64,000 nt of DNA from JAXLYE01 sp046351595 (GCA_046351595.1 JAXLYE010000010.1:248001-312000), one strand, 5' to 3'. Positions 8,381-17,121 are shown, numbered from the stretch's first letter. Made by a program: numbers and translations. Notes: generated by a model from the letters alone, not told the origin.

Positions 8381-9145
8381 ATGCTGACCGCCAGCGACAT
8401 GCTGCGCGCCTGGGAGCGCGGGGAGGGGAGGTCGCAGCTCGAGCGCGCCGTGCTGCTGCTCGAGTGCGGCCGCGCCTCCCTCGGCGACCGCGCCGCCGCT
8501 GATCTGTGGTCGCTGCCCATCGGCACCCGCGACGGCCTGCTGCTCACGCTGCGCGAGCAGACCTTCGGCCCCTCCCTGCGCGGCCACGCCCTGTGCCCGG
8601 CCTGCGGCCAGAAGCTCGGCTTCGCCGCCGACACCCGCGGCCTGCGCATCCCGCCCGACCGCCTGCCCGCGCCCGCCGCGCCCGGCGCTCCGCACCAGCT
8701 CCGCCACGACGGCTGGGAGCTCGGCTTCCGCCTGCTCACCAGCCGCGACCTGCAGCGCGCCGCCGCCCTGCGCCACCCCGAGGCCGCCCGCGACGAGCTC
8801 CTGCGCTGCTGCCTGCTCGAGGTCCGGCACGACGGCGCCGAGCTCCCGGTCGGCGGGCGCCCGCAGCTGCCGCCCGCGATCACCGCCCGCCTGCTCGCCG
8901 CCCTCGCTGCGCACGATCCCCAGGCCGAGGTGCTGCTGTCGCTCGGGTGCCCGGGCTGCGGCCACGCCTTCGCCACTGGCTTCGACATCGCCTCGTTCTT
9001 CTTCGCCGAGGTCGCCGTAGAGGCGCAGCGCCTGCTCGACGAGGTCAGCACCCTGGCCCGGGCCTTCGGCTGGTGCGAGGCCGACATCCTCGAGCTCAGC
9101 CCCCTGCGCCGCCGCCACTACCTCGACCGGGTGGGCCATGGCTGA
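8381..9145 (+). CDS. Zinc-ribbon baseplate-like protein of the CIS (T4-baseplate-like)
   Basis: 254 residues with two CPxCG knuckles, LCPACGQKL (72-75) and GCPGCGHAF (190-193), that together could bind one zinc ion. The C-terminal WCEADILELSPLRRRHYLD resembles the conserved end of small T4-baseplate-type proteins found between tube and cap genes in other CIS loci. A role in baseplate or tail-completion assembly is inferred from that resemblance and position. The ATG is preceded by AAGGAGG, which is part of the flanking repeat. It overlaps the next gene by 8 bases. Family assignment is tentative; the CIS membership is firm. Confidence 0.7.
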   Translation: MLTASDMLRAWERGEGRSQLERAVLLLECGRASLGDRAAADLWSLPIGTRDGLLLTLREQTFGPSLRGHALCPACGQKLGFAADTRGLRIPPDRLPAPAAPGAPHQLRHDGWELGFRLLTSRDLQRAAALRHPEAARDELLRCCLLEVRHDGAELPVGGRPQLPPAITARLLAALAAHDPQAEVLLSLGCPGCGHAFATGFDIASFFFAEVAVEAQRLLDEVSTLARAFGWCEADILELSPLRRRHYLDRVGHG

Positions 9146-10366
9146 CTTCCTCTCCCACCTGCTCGCGCCCGTGCTCGGCGCCCGGCCGGCGGTGCTGCCG
9201 GTGCTGTCGCCCGCCGCCGAGGCGCCGCCGCCTGCGCTGCCCTCGTCGCTGCCGCCGTCGCCGTTGCCGCCGCCGTCGCCGCCTGGGCCCGCCGCGCCGC
9301 CGCCCGCGCCCATCGAGGCCGCGCGCCCCGAGGCGCCCGCCGTCCGGCCCGCGCCGCCGCCGCGCGCCCCGCGCCCGCCGCCCCGGAGGATGCGGTGCCA
9401 CCGTCGGAAGGGCCGGCGCCCCGGGTGCTGCCGCCGCAAGCCATGCCCGAGGAGCCGCCCTCGGACCCGCTTATGCCGGGGCGACAGCCCGCAAGCGCCG
9501 CTCCGGAGCCGATTTGGGAGGTCGGACATCCCAAAAAACCCGATCTGGACCCATTTTGGGAAGTCGGACATCCCAAAAAACCCGATCTGGACCCATTTTG
9601 GGAAGTCGGACATCCCCCAAAACCCGATCTGGACCCATTTTGGGATGTCGGACATCCCTCAGAAGCCGTTCCGGGCCCGGTTTGGGATGTCGGACTTTGG
9701 TCCGAAGGGGGGGGGACCCCCTTGCAAGGGATGTCGGACATCCCAAAGAGGGCCCCGACCCCCCTTCCCAGGGATGTCGGACATCTCAAAAAGGCCGCCG
9801 ACTCCCTCCAAAGGGATGTCGGACTTTGGTCTGAAGGGGAGGGGACCCCCTTGCAAGGGATGTCTGACATCCCCAAAGCGGCCCCGACCCCCCTTCCCAG
9901 GGATGTCGAGCAGGGGTCCGAAGGGGGATCGACCCCCTTGCGAGGGATGTCGGACAGGCCACAAGAGGCCGCGGCCCCCCTTGCGAGGGATGTCCAACAT
10001 CCCCAGCGCGCGACGGCGGACGCACAGTCGGCCCCCGCGCATCCCCTGGCGCCGCCTTCGGCCGCGCCGAATGGGAGGTCGGAAGCGGAGCCGCCCCGTC
10101 GCTCGCCGGAGCCGCCCGTGGCGCCGCAGCCGCCGGGGCTGCCGGTGCGGTCGACCGTGCTGGGGCCGGCGCCGTCGCCGCGCGAGCGCCTGCCCGAGCG
10201 CGCGCCCGCGCCGCCGCCGGTGCAGATCCGCATCGGCCGCATCGAGGTCCGCGCCGCGGTCCCGGCCGCCGCGCCGCCGCCGGTCGTGGCCCCTTCACCG
10301 TCGCCGCGACCGGGCCGGCCGGCCGAGTCCCTGGTCGAGTACCTGAAGAGGAGGAACGGGGCATGA
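9138..10366 (+). pseudogene. Frameshifted Pro-rich CIS protein with in-frame palindrome array
   Basis: The start (MADFLSHLLAPVLGARPAVL, ATG at 9138) is in one frame; the end (VQIRIGRIEVRA, then SLVEYLKRRNGA, stop at 10366 overlapping the next ATG) is in another. Both ends match what I know of the Pro-rich protein usually found between the zinc-ribbon gene and the DUF4255 gene in CIS loci, so one gene has shifted frame, most likely in the C/G-rich run at about 9365-9390. It could be an inactivating indel, a sequencing error or programmed frameshifting. The middle (9516-10003) consists of 12 palindromic units read as WEVGHPKKPDLDPF-type and GMSDIPK-type peptides, and is not a normal part of this family. 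Function unknown. Confidence 0.65.
9516..10003. repeat. Array of 12 palindromic 17-mers spaced 42-44 bases
   Basis: Units begin at 9516, 9558, 9600, 9642, 9684, 9728, 9771, 9813, 9857, 9900, 9944 and 9987. The core is the near-perfect palindrome GGGATGTCGGACATCCC (exact at 9642 and 9728; one to five changes elsewhere). The spacers fall into families: AAACCCGATCTGGACCCA-type in the first three, then Pro-coding types with GGCCCCGACCCCCCTTCCCA or GAAGGGG..ACCCCCTT. The first steps are exactly 42 bases (14 codons); later steps alternate 44/43/42, so the palindrome is read in two phases (DVGHP and MSDIP) without any stop. G-runs differ from the surrounding codon use. Not a CRISPR array because the spacers are related. 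Confidence 0.92.
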
Positions 10367-11076
10367 GCAACTCGCTCGCCATCGCCGCGGTCACCGCCAC
10401 GCTGCGCAACCTCCTTCTGCAGGTCGCGACGCCGCGGCCCGAGGATCCCGACAACGAGCTCTCGGACACCCAGGTCACCACCGTGGCCCCGGACCGGGCC
10501 GGCACGCAGGAGGATCACACCCAGATCAACCTGTACCTGTACCAGGTGATGCCCAGCGCCGCCGGCCGCAACCTCGACGGCCTCGGGCCCGGCCGCAGCC
10601 TCGGGCGGCCGCCGGGGCTGGCGCTCGACCTGTTCTACCTGATCAGCGTCTACGGCCGCGGCTTCAGCGAGGTGCTGGCGCAGCGCGCGCTCGGCCGCGC
10701 CATGAGCCTGCTCAACTCCTACCCGATCCTCTCGCCCGACGACCTGCAGGCGGCGCTGCCCGGCGCCGACGTGCACGAGCAGGGCGAGCGCGTGCGCGTC
10801 CACCCGCACGCGCTCGGCGGCGAGGAGATGGTGCGGCTGTGGGGCACCTTCCAGGTCAAGCACCGGCTCTCGGCGGCCTACCGGGTCTCGATGGTGCTGA
10901 TCGATCACGAGGCCGTCCCAAAGCTGGCGCCGCAGGTCAAGACCGTCGGCGCCGCGATTCTCACCGTGCCGACGCTGCCGGTGCCGGCCGAGGCGACGGA
11001 CAGCAGCAGCGACAGCAACAGCACAAGCGGCGACGGCGGCAGCACGGGTGACATGACGGGCGGAGGCACGGCTTGA
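10363..11076 (+). CDS. DUF4255 protein, CIS cap/terminator (Afp16/Pvc16-like)
   Basis: 237 residues. The DUF4255 fold is recognisable: the N-terminal helix SNSLAIAAVTATLRNLL, then INLYLYQVMPSAAGRN, LALDLFYLISVYG, and RAMSLLNSYPILS. In Afp/PVC systems this family caps the distal end of the tube and sheath and fixes particle length. The last 40 residues are a Ser/Asp/Gly/Thr-rich low-complexity tail. The ATG overlaps the preceding stop by four bases (10363-10366) and the stop overlaps the TTG of the ATPase gene, so translation is probably coupled. Confidence 0.9.
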   Translation: MSNSLAIAAVTATLRNLLLQVATPRPEDPDNELSDTQVTTVAPDRAGTQEDHTQINLYLYQVMPSAAGRNLDGLGPGRSLGRPPGLALDLFYLISVYGRGFSEVLAQRALGRAMSLLNSYPILSPDDLQAALPGADVHEQGERVRVHPHALGGEEMVRLWGTFQVKHRLSAAYRVSMVLIDHEAVPKLAPQVKTVGAAILTVPTLPVPAEATDSSSDSNSTSGDGGSTGDMTGGGTA

Positions 11077-13241
11077 GCACGCGGACCGAGAAGCCGTCGG
11101 GTACCCGCCCGGTGCCGGCCGCCGCGCCGAGCCATGCTCCCGAGCTTGGGCAGGAGCCGGGCCGCGCGCCCGAGCCAGCCGCGCCCGAGCCCGACCCGGA
11201 GGCGCTGCACGCGCGCTGGCTCGCCGGCAACCAGGAGTTTCTGCTGGCCGAGCTGTCGCGGGTCAAGCGGGTGCTGGCGCAGTACAGCGCGGCGGTGCAG
11301 GGCGGGGCGGCGCCGGATCCGGCGGCGGCGCGGGCACAGGACGGCGAGCAGGCGCGCGCGCTGGCCCGCATCAGCCAGCGCATGCCGGCGCCGCCGGCGC
11401 TGGTCGCGCTGTGCCAGAGCCTGGGCCTGAGCCCGTTCGAGCGCGACGTGCTGCTGCTGTGCGCGGGCGTGGAGCTCGACGCGGCGGTGGCGGCGGCGTG
11501 CGCGCAGGTGACGGGGCGGCCGCTGTGCAGCTTCGGGCTGGCGCTGGCGGCGCTCGGCGAGGCCCACTTCAGCGCGCTGTCGCCGTCGGCGCCGCTGCGG
11601 CGGGCGCGCCTTTTGGAGCTGGGCGCGGGCGAGGCCCTGACCCAGAGCCCGCTGCGCATCGAGGAGCGCGTGCTGCACTTCTTGACCGGCGTCGGCGGGC
11701 GCGAGGAGCGGCTGCAGGCGGTGCTGCGCCGGGTCCCGGTGCCGGACACCGGCCAGGCGGGTGAGGGCGCGGCGCGCGACCGGATGTCGGCGTCGCAGCA
11801 GCGCGCGGTGCAGCGGCTGCAGGAGCTGCTGACCCGCTCTCTGCTCGAGGAAGATGCGTCGCTGCGGCCGCTGTTGTGGCTGTGCGGGCCCGAGCCGCTG
11901 GAGCTGCGCGCGGTCGCGGCCGCGGCCACCTTTGCGCTGGGGCTGCCGCTGTACGCGCTGCGCACCCAGGACGTGCCGACCGGCGCGGCCGAGCGGGCGG
12001 CGCTGCTGGCGCTGTGGACGCGCGAGCTGCACCTGTCCGAGGCGGCGCTGCTGCTGTGCTGCGGCGACGGGGATCCGGCGGAGCTCTTGCGCGGCGCGCT
12101 GACGTGGCTGGAGGCGGTGCCGGGTGTAGTGCTGGTGGCCGGGCGCGAGCCGGCGACCGACCTGGGGCGGCCGCTGTTGACCGTGGACGTGCCGCGGCCG
12201 ACGAGCCGCGAGCGGCTGCAGCTCCTGCGCGCGCACCTTGAAGGGGTGGCGCTGCCGGCGCCGCTGCTCGAGCAGGCGGCGTCACAGTTCCGCCTCGGGG
12301 TCACGGGCCTCGCCACGGCCGCGGCGCAGGTGCGGGCGCGGCTCGGGCCGGAGGCGGCAGCCGGTCAGCAGGCGTCGCCGGCGAGCACGCTGTGGGCGGC
12401 GTGCCGCGGGCAGGCGCGGCTGCGGCTCGACGAGCTGGCGCGGCGCATCGAGCCCGCGGTCGGCTGGGACGACCTGGTGCTGCCCGAGGCGCAGCGCCGG
12501 CTGCTCGGCGAGGTGCTCATCCACCAGCGGCAGCAGGCCACGGTCTACGACCGCTGGGGCATGGGCCAGGGCGGCGCCGGCGCGCGCGGCCTGGGCATCA
12601 CCGCGCTGTTCGTCGGCCAGAGCGGCACCGGCAAGACGCTGGCGGCCGAGGTGCTGGCGGCGGAGCTGCGGCTCGACCTGTACCACATCGACCTGTCGCA
12701 GATCGTCAGCAAGTACATCGGCGAGACCGAGAAGAACCTGCGCCGCGTCTTCGATGCCGCGGAGCAGGGCGGGGCGGTGCTCTTGTTCGACGAGGCGGAC
12801 GCGCTGTTCGGCAAGCGCAGCGAGGTCAAGGACAGCCACGACCGCTACGCCAACCTCGAGATCAGCTACCTCTTGCAGCGCATGGAGGCGTATCAGGGCA
12901 TCTCGGTCCTGACGAGCAACAACCGCTCGGCGCTGGACAGCGCGTTCTTGCGGCGCATCCGCTTCATCGTGCAGTTCCCGTTCCCGGATCCGCAGCAGCG
13001 GGTGGAGCTGTGGCGCCGCGCGTTTGGTGCCGGCGCGCCGACGCGAGAGCTGGTGCTGGAGAAGCTGGCGCGGCTCAACATCACCGGCGGCCAGATCCGC
13101 AACATCGCGCTGTCGGCGGCGTTTTTGGCCGCGGACGAGGGGCAGCCGGTGCAGATGCGGCACGTCCTTGCGGCGGCGCGCAGCGAGTACGCAAAGAGCG
13201 AGCGGCCGCTGACCGAGGCCGAGATCGGGGGCTGGCTGTGA
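11073..13241 (+). CDS. AAA+ ATPase of the contractile injection system (Afp15/Pvc15-like)
   Basis: 722 residues, usual for the CIS ATPase. The N-terminal half (to about 450) is a variable Leu/Ala-rich domain. The AAA+ module follows: Walker A VGQSGTGKT (about 513-521), Walker B VLLFDEADALFG (about 569-580), the sensor-1 LTSNNR, and an arginine-finger region FLRRIRFIVQFPFP. In Afp/PVC this ATPase is needed for particle assembly or maturation and is not part of the final particle. The start is a TTG at 11073 overlapping the previous stop (TTGA); an internal GTG about 13 codons later is possible. Confidence 0.93.
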   Translation: MSTRTEKPSGTRPVPAAAPSHAPELGQEPGRAPEPAAPEPDPEALHARWLAGNQEFLLAELSRVKRVLAQYSAAVQGGAAPDPAAARAQDGEQARALARISQRMPAPPALVALCQSLGLSPFERDVLLLCAGVELDAAVAAACAQVTGRPLCSFGLALAALGEAHFSALSPSAPLRRARLLELGAGEALTQSPLRIEERVLHFLTGVGGREERLQAVLRRVPVPDTGQAGEGAARDRMSASQQRAVQRLQELLTRSLLEEDASLRPLLWLCGPEPLELRAVAAAATFALGLPLYALRTQDVPTGAAERAALLALWTRELHLSEAALLLCCGDGDPAELLRGALTWLEAVPGVVLVAGREPATDLGRPLLTVDVPRPTSRERLQLLRAHLEGVALPAPLLEQAASQFRLGVTGLATAAAQVRARLGPEAAAGQQASPASTLWAACRGQARLRLDELARRIEPAVGWDDLVLPEAQRRLLGEVLIHQRQQATVYDRWGMGQGGAGARGLGITALFVGQSGTGKTLAAEVLAAELRLDLYHIDLSQIVSKYIGETEKNLRRVFDAAEQGGAVLLFDEADALFGKRSEVKDSHDRYANLEISYLLQRMEAYQGISVLTSNNRSALDSAFLRRIRFIVQFPFPDPQQRVELWRRAFGAGAPTRELVLEKLARLNITGGQIRNIALSAAFLAADEGQPVQMRHVLAAARSEYAKSERPLTEAEIGGWL

Positions 13242-13618
13242 GGCCCGCGCTGCCCGATCCGCACGCGCTGCCGCCGCTCGAGCTCGTGATCGACGAGCTC
13301 GTGATCGACGCCGAGGTGCTCGGGCCGAGCGGGCACGCGCCGTCGCTGGTGCTGGCGCTGCAGGGCGAGCTCGGGCGGCTGCTCGGGGCGCCGGCCGAGC
13401 TCGGGGCGCTGCGCGCGGGCGGCGGGCTCTCGCTCGATTCGCTGAGCGCCGGCCGGGTCGCTACGTCGCCGGGTTCGGGTCCAGGGCTGGCGGCGGCGCT
13501 GGCGCAGGCGCTCGCGGGCGCGCTGGCCGGGGCCGCGAGCGCGCCCGAGTCGCCGTCGCCGCCGTCGTCGCTATCGGGAGCCGCGCAGCCGTCTTCAGGT
13601 CGCAAGGAGCCAACATGA
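13238..13618 (+). CDS. Small CIS-associated protein of unknown function
   Basis: 126 residues from a GTG at 13238 that overlaps the ATPase stop (GTGA), ending four bases into the next gene. The N-terminal segment ELVIDELVIDAEVLGP followed by LVLALQGELGRLL resembles short beta-strand/helix modules common in small proteins of CIS loci, and loosely the IRIGRIEVRA motif of the Pro-rich gene at 9138. The rest is Ala/Ser/Pro-rich. Four-base overlaps on both sides make it a likely real gene. A short assembly chaperone is one possibility, without direct evidence. Confidence 0.65.
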   Translation: MRPALPDPHALPPLELVIDELVIDAEVLGPSGHAPSLVLALQGELGRLLGAPAELGALRAGGGLSLDSLSAGRVATSPGSGPGLAAALAQALAGALAGAASAPESPSPPSSLSGAAQPSSGRKEPT

Positions 13619-14271
13619 GCAGCCTGCCCAGCGTGCCCTATCTGAAGAAGGGGGCCATCGTCCAGGGGATCCAGGTCATCCCGTTCCAGTACACGCCGAC
13701 GTCGCTGACCCGGACGCTGAACATCAACTCCTTCGGGCAGCAGGCGCGCGACCTGTGCCGCATCAAGGGGCCGCCGACCGAGACGCTGACCATCGACATC
13801 CTGGTCGACGCGACGGATCAGCTCGAGCGCGGCAGCGGCCTTCTGAGCGGCCTGGGTGTCTACCCGGCGCTGGCGGCGCTGGAGCTGCTCTTGTACCCAA
13901 ACCCCACGGTGGTCATGGCCAACGCGGTGATGTCGGCGCTCGGCGTGCTCGAGATCATCCCGGCCGAGCAGCCGCTGACGCTCCTGGTCTGGGGCGTCGC
14001 GCGCATCGTGCCGGTGCAGGTGACGTCGGTGACGGTGACCGAGGAGCAATATGACACCTCGCTTACGCCGCTGCGCGCCAGCGTCAAGGTGTCGATGCAG
14101 GTGCTGACGTACTCGGACCTGGGCCTCCTGTCCGTCGGCGGCGCGCTGTCGTACGTCGGGCACATCGAGAAGACGGCGATGTCGCTGCGCGCCGGCTACC
14201 CGCGCGCAAAGAGCCTGGTCAACGGGATCAACTGGAAGTCGCTGGAGTCCGCGATCAGCAAGATCGCCTAG
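13615..14271 (+). CDS. CIS tube-initiator protein (Afp7/Pvc7 N-terminal-like)
   Basis: 218 residues. The pattern FQYTPTSLTRTLN, GPPTETLTIDILVDATD, then LPLTLLVWG-like and VQVTSVTVTEEQYD, is characteristic of the CIS tube protein family that links the hub/spike to the first ring of the inner tube. In Afp7/Pvc7 this domain is fused to a LysM domain; here the LysM-like part is a separate gene (14337), so the function is split over two polypeptides. The ATG at 13615 overlaps the previous stop and follows AAGGAG. Confidence 0.85.
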   Translation: MSSLPSVPYLKKGAIVQGIQVIPFQYTPTSLTRTLNINSFGQQARDLCRIKGPPTETLTIDILVDATDQLERGSGLLSGLGVYPALAALELLLYPNPTVVMANAVMSALGVLEIIPAEQPLTLLVWGVARIVPVQVTSVTVTEEQYDTSLTPLRASVKVSMQVLTYSDLGLLSVGGALSYVGHIEKTAMSLRAGYPRAKSLVNGINWKSLESAISKIA

Positions 14272-14336
14272 CGCGCGCCGGGCACGGCCACGTAACGGGA
14301 AACGGGGCACGGGGCCATGGGGCCACGGGGGAGAAA

Positions 14337-14639
14337 ATGTTCGACGAGAGCAGCCGCTACTACGCCATCGAGACCGCGACGTTCTCTACGACCGACGAGA
14401 GCGGCCGCACCGTGAGCTACCTGTACAAGCGCCGCCGCTTCCTGCCGCGCCTGTCCGAGCAGACGACGCTGCTCGAGCACAAGGTGCAGGAGGGCGACCG
14501 CCTGGACAACCTGAGCGTGCAGTTCTACCAGGAGCCGCTCTCGGCGTTCCGCCTGGGCGACGGCAACCCGGTGCTGCACCCCGAGGAGCTTTTAGTCGCT
14601 TCGCCGCGGCGCGTGCGCGTGGCGATGCCGCGCTTCTAG
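14337..14639 (+). CDS. LysM-like baseplate protein
   Basis: 100 residues. LLEHKVQEGDRLDNLSVQFYQ followed by PLSAFRLGDGNPVLHPEELL is a LysM-like motif as found at the C-terminus of Pvc7/Afp7. In tail particles such domains are structural rather than peptidoglycan-binding and sit at the tube-hub junction. The N-terminus contains SYLYKRRRFLP. It is preceded by a 65-base gap containing GGGGGAG just before the ATG. Confidence 0.8.
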   Translation: MFDESSRYYAIETATFSTTDESGRTVSYLYKRRRFLPRLSEQTTLLEHKVQEGDRLDNLSVQFYQEPLSAFRLGDGNPVLHPEELLVASPRRVRVAMPRF

Positions 14640-14664
14640 GACAAAGAGCAGGGCGGGGGATCAC

Positions 14665-15786
14665 GTGGGCTTCTCTCTGACCAAGCTGGGGGTGCGGCTG
14701 GTGCTCTACGCCGGCCTGGGCGTGCCGCTGCCGGTGTCCAAGTCGGTCATCGACGCGGTCGAGCAGGTCGAGGTGTTCACGAGCCGCGACTACGGCAGCG
14801 GCTTCCGCATCACGCTGCGCATGACCAGGACGCCGTTCTGCGAGCTCAGCCTGCTCAAGGACCCGCAGCTTTTGCCGCGCGCGCGCGTCGTGATCGGCCT
14901 TTTGGTCGGCGTCGTGCCGCAGGTGCTGATCGACGGCATCATCGAGACGCACGAGGTGCAGCCGGGCAGCGAGAGCGGCGAGATCCTGCTGACGATCACC
15001 GGCCGCGATCTGTCGGTGGTGATGGATCAGATCGCGCAGAGCCTGGTGTTCCCGGCGTGTGACGCGACCAAGATCGCGGCCGCGGTGCTGGCGCCGTACG
15101 CGACCTACGGCATTGCGCCGATGATCACCGCGGTCCCGGCGCAGCCCAACCCCGAGACCTTCCCGGCCAAGACCGAGACGGATCTGGCGTGCCTGAGGCG
15201 CCTGGCGCGGGCGTGCAACGCGGTCTTCTACATCGAGCCCACGGCCTTCTGCGTGAGCACCGCGTACCTGGGCGCCAAGAGCCGCGTCGCCCTGCCGCAG
15301 TCGGCGCTGCGCATCGATCGCGGGCCGCTGACCAACGTGCAGTCGGTCTCGATCTCGCACACGCCGAACGAGCAGGTCGCGGTCGGCGGCGTGGTCTTCG
15401 TCCCGGGCACCGCGGTGGCCGTCACGGTGCCGCCGCTGCCGTCGGTGGGCACGGTGCCGCTGGCGGTCGCGCGCGACGTGCCGACGCGCGCCCGCAACCT
15501 GCCCGAGGTCGCGAAGATGAGCGCCAGCCAGGCGCTGCTCGCGCTGCAGGCCGCGGCCGACGCCGGCGCCGAGACGGTCCACGTCCGCGGCACGCTCGAC
15601 ATCCTGAAGTACGGCAAGGTCCTGCGCTGCAACCGCCCCGTCGGTGTGGTCGGCGCCGGCCTGAGCTTCGACGGCTTCTACAACGTGACGTCGGTGAGCC
15701 ACGACATCACGCGCACAAGCTACACCCAGAGCTTCACCCTGGCGCGGGAAGGAAAGGTCTCGACCTCCCCGATGGTGGTGCCCTAA
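14665..15786 (+). CDS. Phage late-control gene D-like hub protein (VgrG/gp27-like)
   Basis: 373 residues starting at GTG 14665. The domain order is that of gpD/gp27 hub proteins: two barrel modules containing FTSRDYGSGFRITLRM, VLIDGIIETHEV and LTITGRDLSVVMDQI, then the helical/second barrel part (FPAKTETDLACLRRLARACN, FYIEPTAFCVST). It forms the trimeric hub of the baseplate. The OB-fold and needle found in one-piece VgrG proteins are on the next gene (15786), so this is a split hub/spike. The stop overlaps the next ATG (TAATG). Confidence 0.88.
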   Translation: MGFSLTKLGVRLVLYAGLGVPLPVSKSVIDAVEQVEVFTSRDYGSGFRITLRMTRTPFCELSLLKDPQLLPRARVVIGLLVGVVPQVLIDGIIETHEVQPGSESGEILLTITGRDLSVVMDQIAQSLVFPACDATKIAAAVLAPYATYGIAPMITAVPAQPNPETFPAKTETDLACLRRLARACNAVFYIEPTAFCVSTAYLGAKSRVALPQSALRIDRGPLTNVQSVSISHTPNEQVAVGGVVFVPGTAVAVTVPPLPSVGTVPLAVARDVPTRARNLPEVAKMSASQALLALQAAADAGAETVHVRGTLDILKYGKVLRCNRPVGVVGAGLSFDGFYNVTSVSHDITRTSYTQSFTLAREGKVSTSPMVVP

Positions 15787-16412
15787 TGCCCTCGGACAAC
15801 ATCGAAAGAACGAGCGAAGGACAGTCCTTACGCGAGCGCCGCTACTTCGGCAAGTACCGCGGCATCGTGGTCGCGGTCGACCCGGCGCTGTTCCGCCTGA
15901 CCGCGCGCGTGCCGGCGGTGCTGGGCGACGTCGCGGTCACCGGCTGGGCGCGCCCGTGCATGCCGTTCGCGGGCTTTGGCGCGGGGCTGTTCGGCCTGCC
16001 GCTGCCCAACTCGAACGTGTGGATCGAGTTCCTGGACGGCGATCCCGACTACCCGATCTGGACCGGCTGCTTCTTCGAGAACCCGGCCGACGTGCCGATG
16101 GGGGCGGCGCTTTTGCCCTCGGGCATGGGGATGTCGACGTTCTCGGGCGACGTCGTCGGGCTGGCCGACGGCCTGGGCGTGATGCTGCAGTCCGGGACCA
16201 ACACCGTGATCCTCAACGACGCCGGCATCACGCTGTCGGCGGGCGGCACGACCTCGATCGCGATCACCTCGGCCGGCATCACGGTGACCGGGCCGGGCTG
16301 CACGCTGCTCCTGAACTCCGCCGGCGTCACCGTCAGCGGCGGCGGCACCGGCATGGTCGTGGTCAGCGCCTCGGGCACGACCATCAACAACGGCGCGCTG
16401 GTGGTGATCTGA
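15786..16412 (+). CDS. gp5/baseplate assembly protein V-like central spike
   Basis: 208 residues. An N-terminal OB-fold of the gp5/gpV family is visible: FGKYRGIVVAVDPALFRLTA, WARPCMPFAGFG, VWIEFLDGDPDYPIWTGCFF. The C-terminal part, from about residue 130, is built of short beta-repeats (ITLSAGGTTSIAI, ITVTGPGCTLLLN, VTVSGGGTGMVVVS), matching the trimeric beta-helical needle. It sits between the hub gene and the PAAR-like tip gene, the expected position. The start TAATG overlaps the hub stop and the end overlaps the next ATG. Confidence 0.88.
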   Translation: MPSDNIERTSEGQSLRERRYFGKYRGIVVAVDPALFRLTARVPAVLGDVAVTGWARPCMPFAGFGAGLFGLPLPNSNVWIEFLDGDPDYPIWTGCFFENPADVPMGAALLPSGMGMSTFSGDVVGLADGLGVMLQSGTNTVILNDAGITLSAGGTTSIAITSAGITVTGPGCTLLLNSAGVTVSGGGTGMVVVSASGTTINNGALVVI

Positions 16413-16726
16413 TGCCGGGCTACATCGTCCAGCAGGGCGCGATCGTCACCTGCCCGCACGGCGGCTCGGTGACCCTGGTCGGCCTCGCGGCCGTGACCGT
16501 GGTCAGCGGCGCGGCCGTGCAGGCGCTGGCGCCGATGCCGATCGCGGGCTGCACGCTTTTGCCCAAGCCGTGCACGCTGCTGACGGTGCTGACGCCGTCG
16601 ACGCGGGTGTTTGTGGGCAGCACGCCCGTGTACCTTTTGGAGCTCGCGCCCAACACGACCACCGACGGGACGACGCCGGGACCGGCGGTGCCCGGGGCGG
16701 TCCAGACCCGGGTTTGGGGGATCTGA
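16412..16726 (+). CDS. PAAR-like spike tip protein
   Basis: 104 residues. It begins MPGYIVQQGAIVTCPHGGSV, has a second hydrophobic/Gly-rich turn (VVSGAAVQALAPMPIAGCTL) and conserved Cys residues (Cys14, then GCTL and KPCTL), the pattern of PAAR/DUF4280-like tip proteins that use His/Cys to hold one metal at the point of the spike. It overlaps both neighbouring genes by one base (TGATG). The last 30 residues are Thr/Pro/Gly-rich and may be disordered. Confidence 0.8.
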   Translation: MPGYIVQQGAIVTCPHGGSVTLVGLAAVTVVSGAAVQALAPMPIAGCTLLPKPCTLLTVLTPSTRVFVGSTPVYLLELAPNTTTDGTTPGPAVPGAVQTRVWGI

Positions 16727-17121
16727 TGCCGATGCGCTTTCCCTTCCAGATCGACGGCCGCGGCTGCACCGCGACGGCGGCGAGCGACGACGACGCGTAC
16801 ATCCGCGACCTGATGGAGCAGATCCTCATGACCACACCGGGCGAGCGGATCAACCGCCCCGACTTCGGCAGCGGCGTGCTCGGGCTGCTCTTCTCGCCGG
16901 GCGGTGACGTGCTGGCGCAGGCGCTGCAGACCAGCGTGCAGGCGTCGCTGCAGCGCTGGCTCGCGGAGCTCGTGCAGATCCTCGCGGTCAGCATCGAAAC
17001 CGAGGAGTCGACGGTGCAGGTGACGGTGCAGTACCTGATCTCGCGCACGCAGCAGCCGCAGGTCGCGCGCTTCTCGACGGCGCTGCCGCAGGCGGACGCG
17101 CAGGGGGGGACGGCGACATGA
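16726..17121 (+). CDS. gp25/GPW-like baseplate wedge protein
   Basis: 131 residues. The gp25 family signature is clear: YIRDLMEQILMTTPGER followed by INRPDFGSGVLGLLF, then VLAQALQTSVQASLQRWL. gp25-like proteins connect the baseplate wedge to the first sheath ring and help trigger contraction. The C-terminal 15 residues are Ala/Gly/Thr-rich. It begins at an ATG overlapping the previous stop; the second Met two codons later is an alternative start. Confidence 0.92.
   Translation: MPMRFPFQIDGRGCTATAASDDDAYIRDLMEQILMTTPGERINRPDFGSGVLGLLFSPGGDVLAQALQTSVQASLQRWLAELVQILAVSIETEESTVQVTVQYLISRTQQPQVARFSTALPQADAQGGTAT

Noticed and set aside
9516..10003. CRISPR array
   Set aside because: Repeats are regular, but the spacers are near-identical in families and lie in an open coding frame; there are no cas genes.
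14272..14336. Further copy of the dispersed intergenic repeat in the spacer before the LysM-like gene
   Set aside because: It has ACGGGGC-rich words but does not share the block order of the three confirmed copies.
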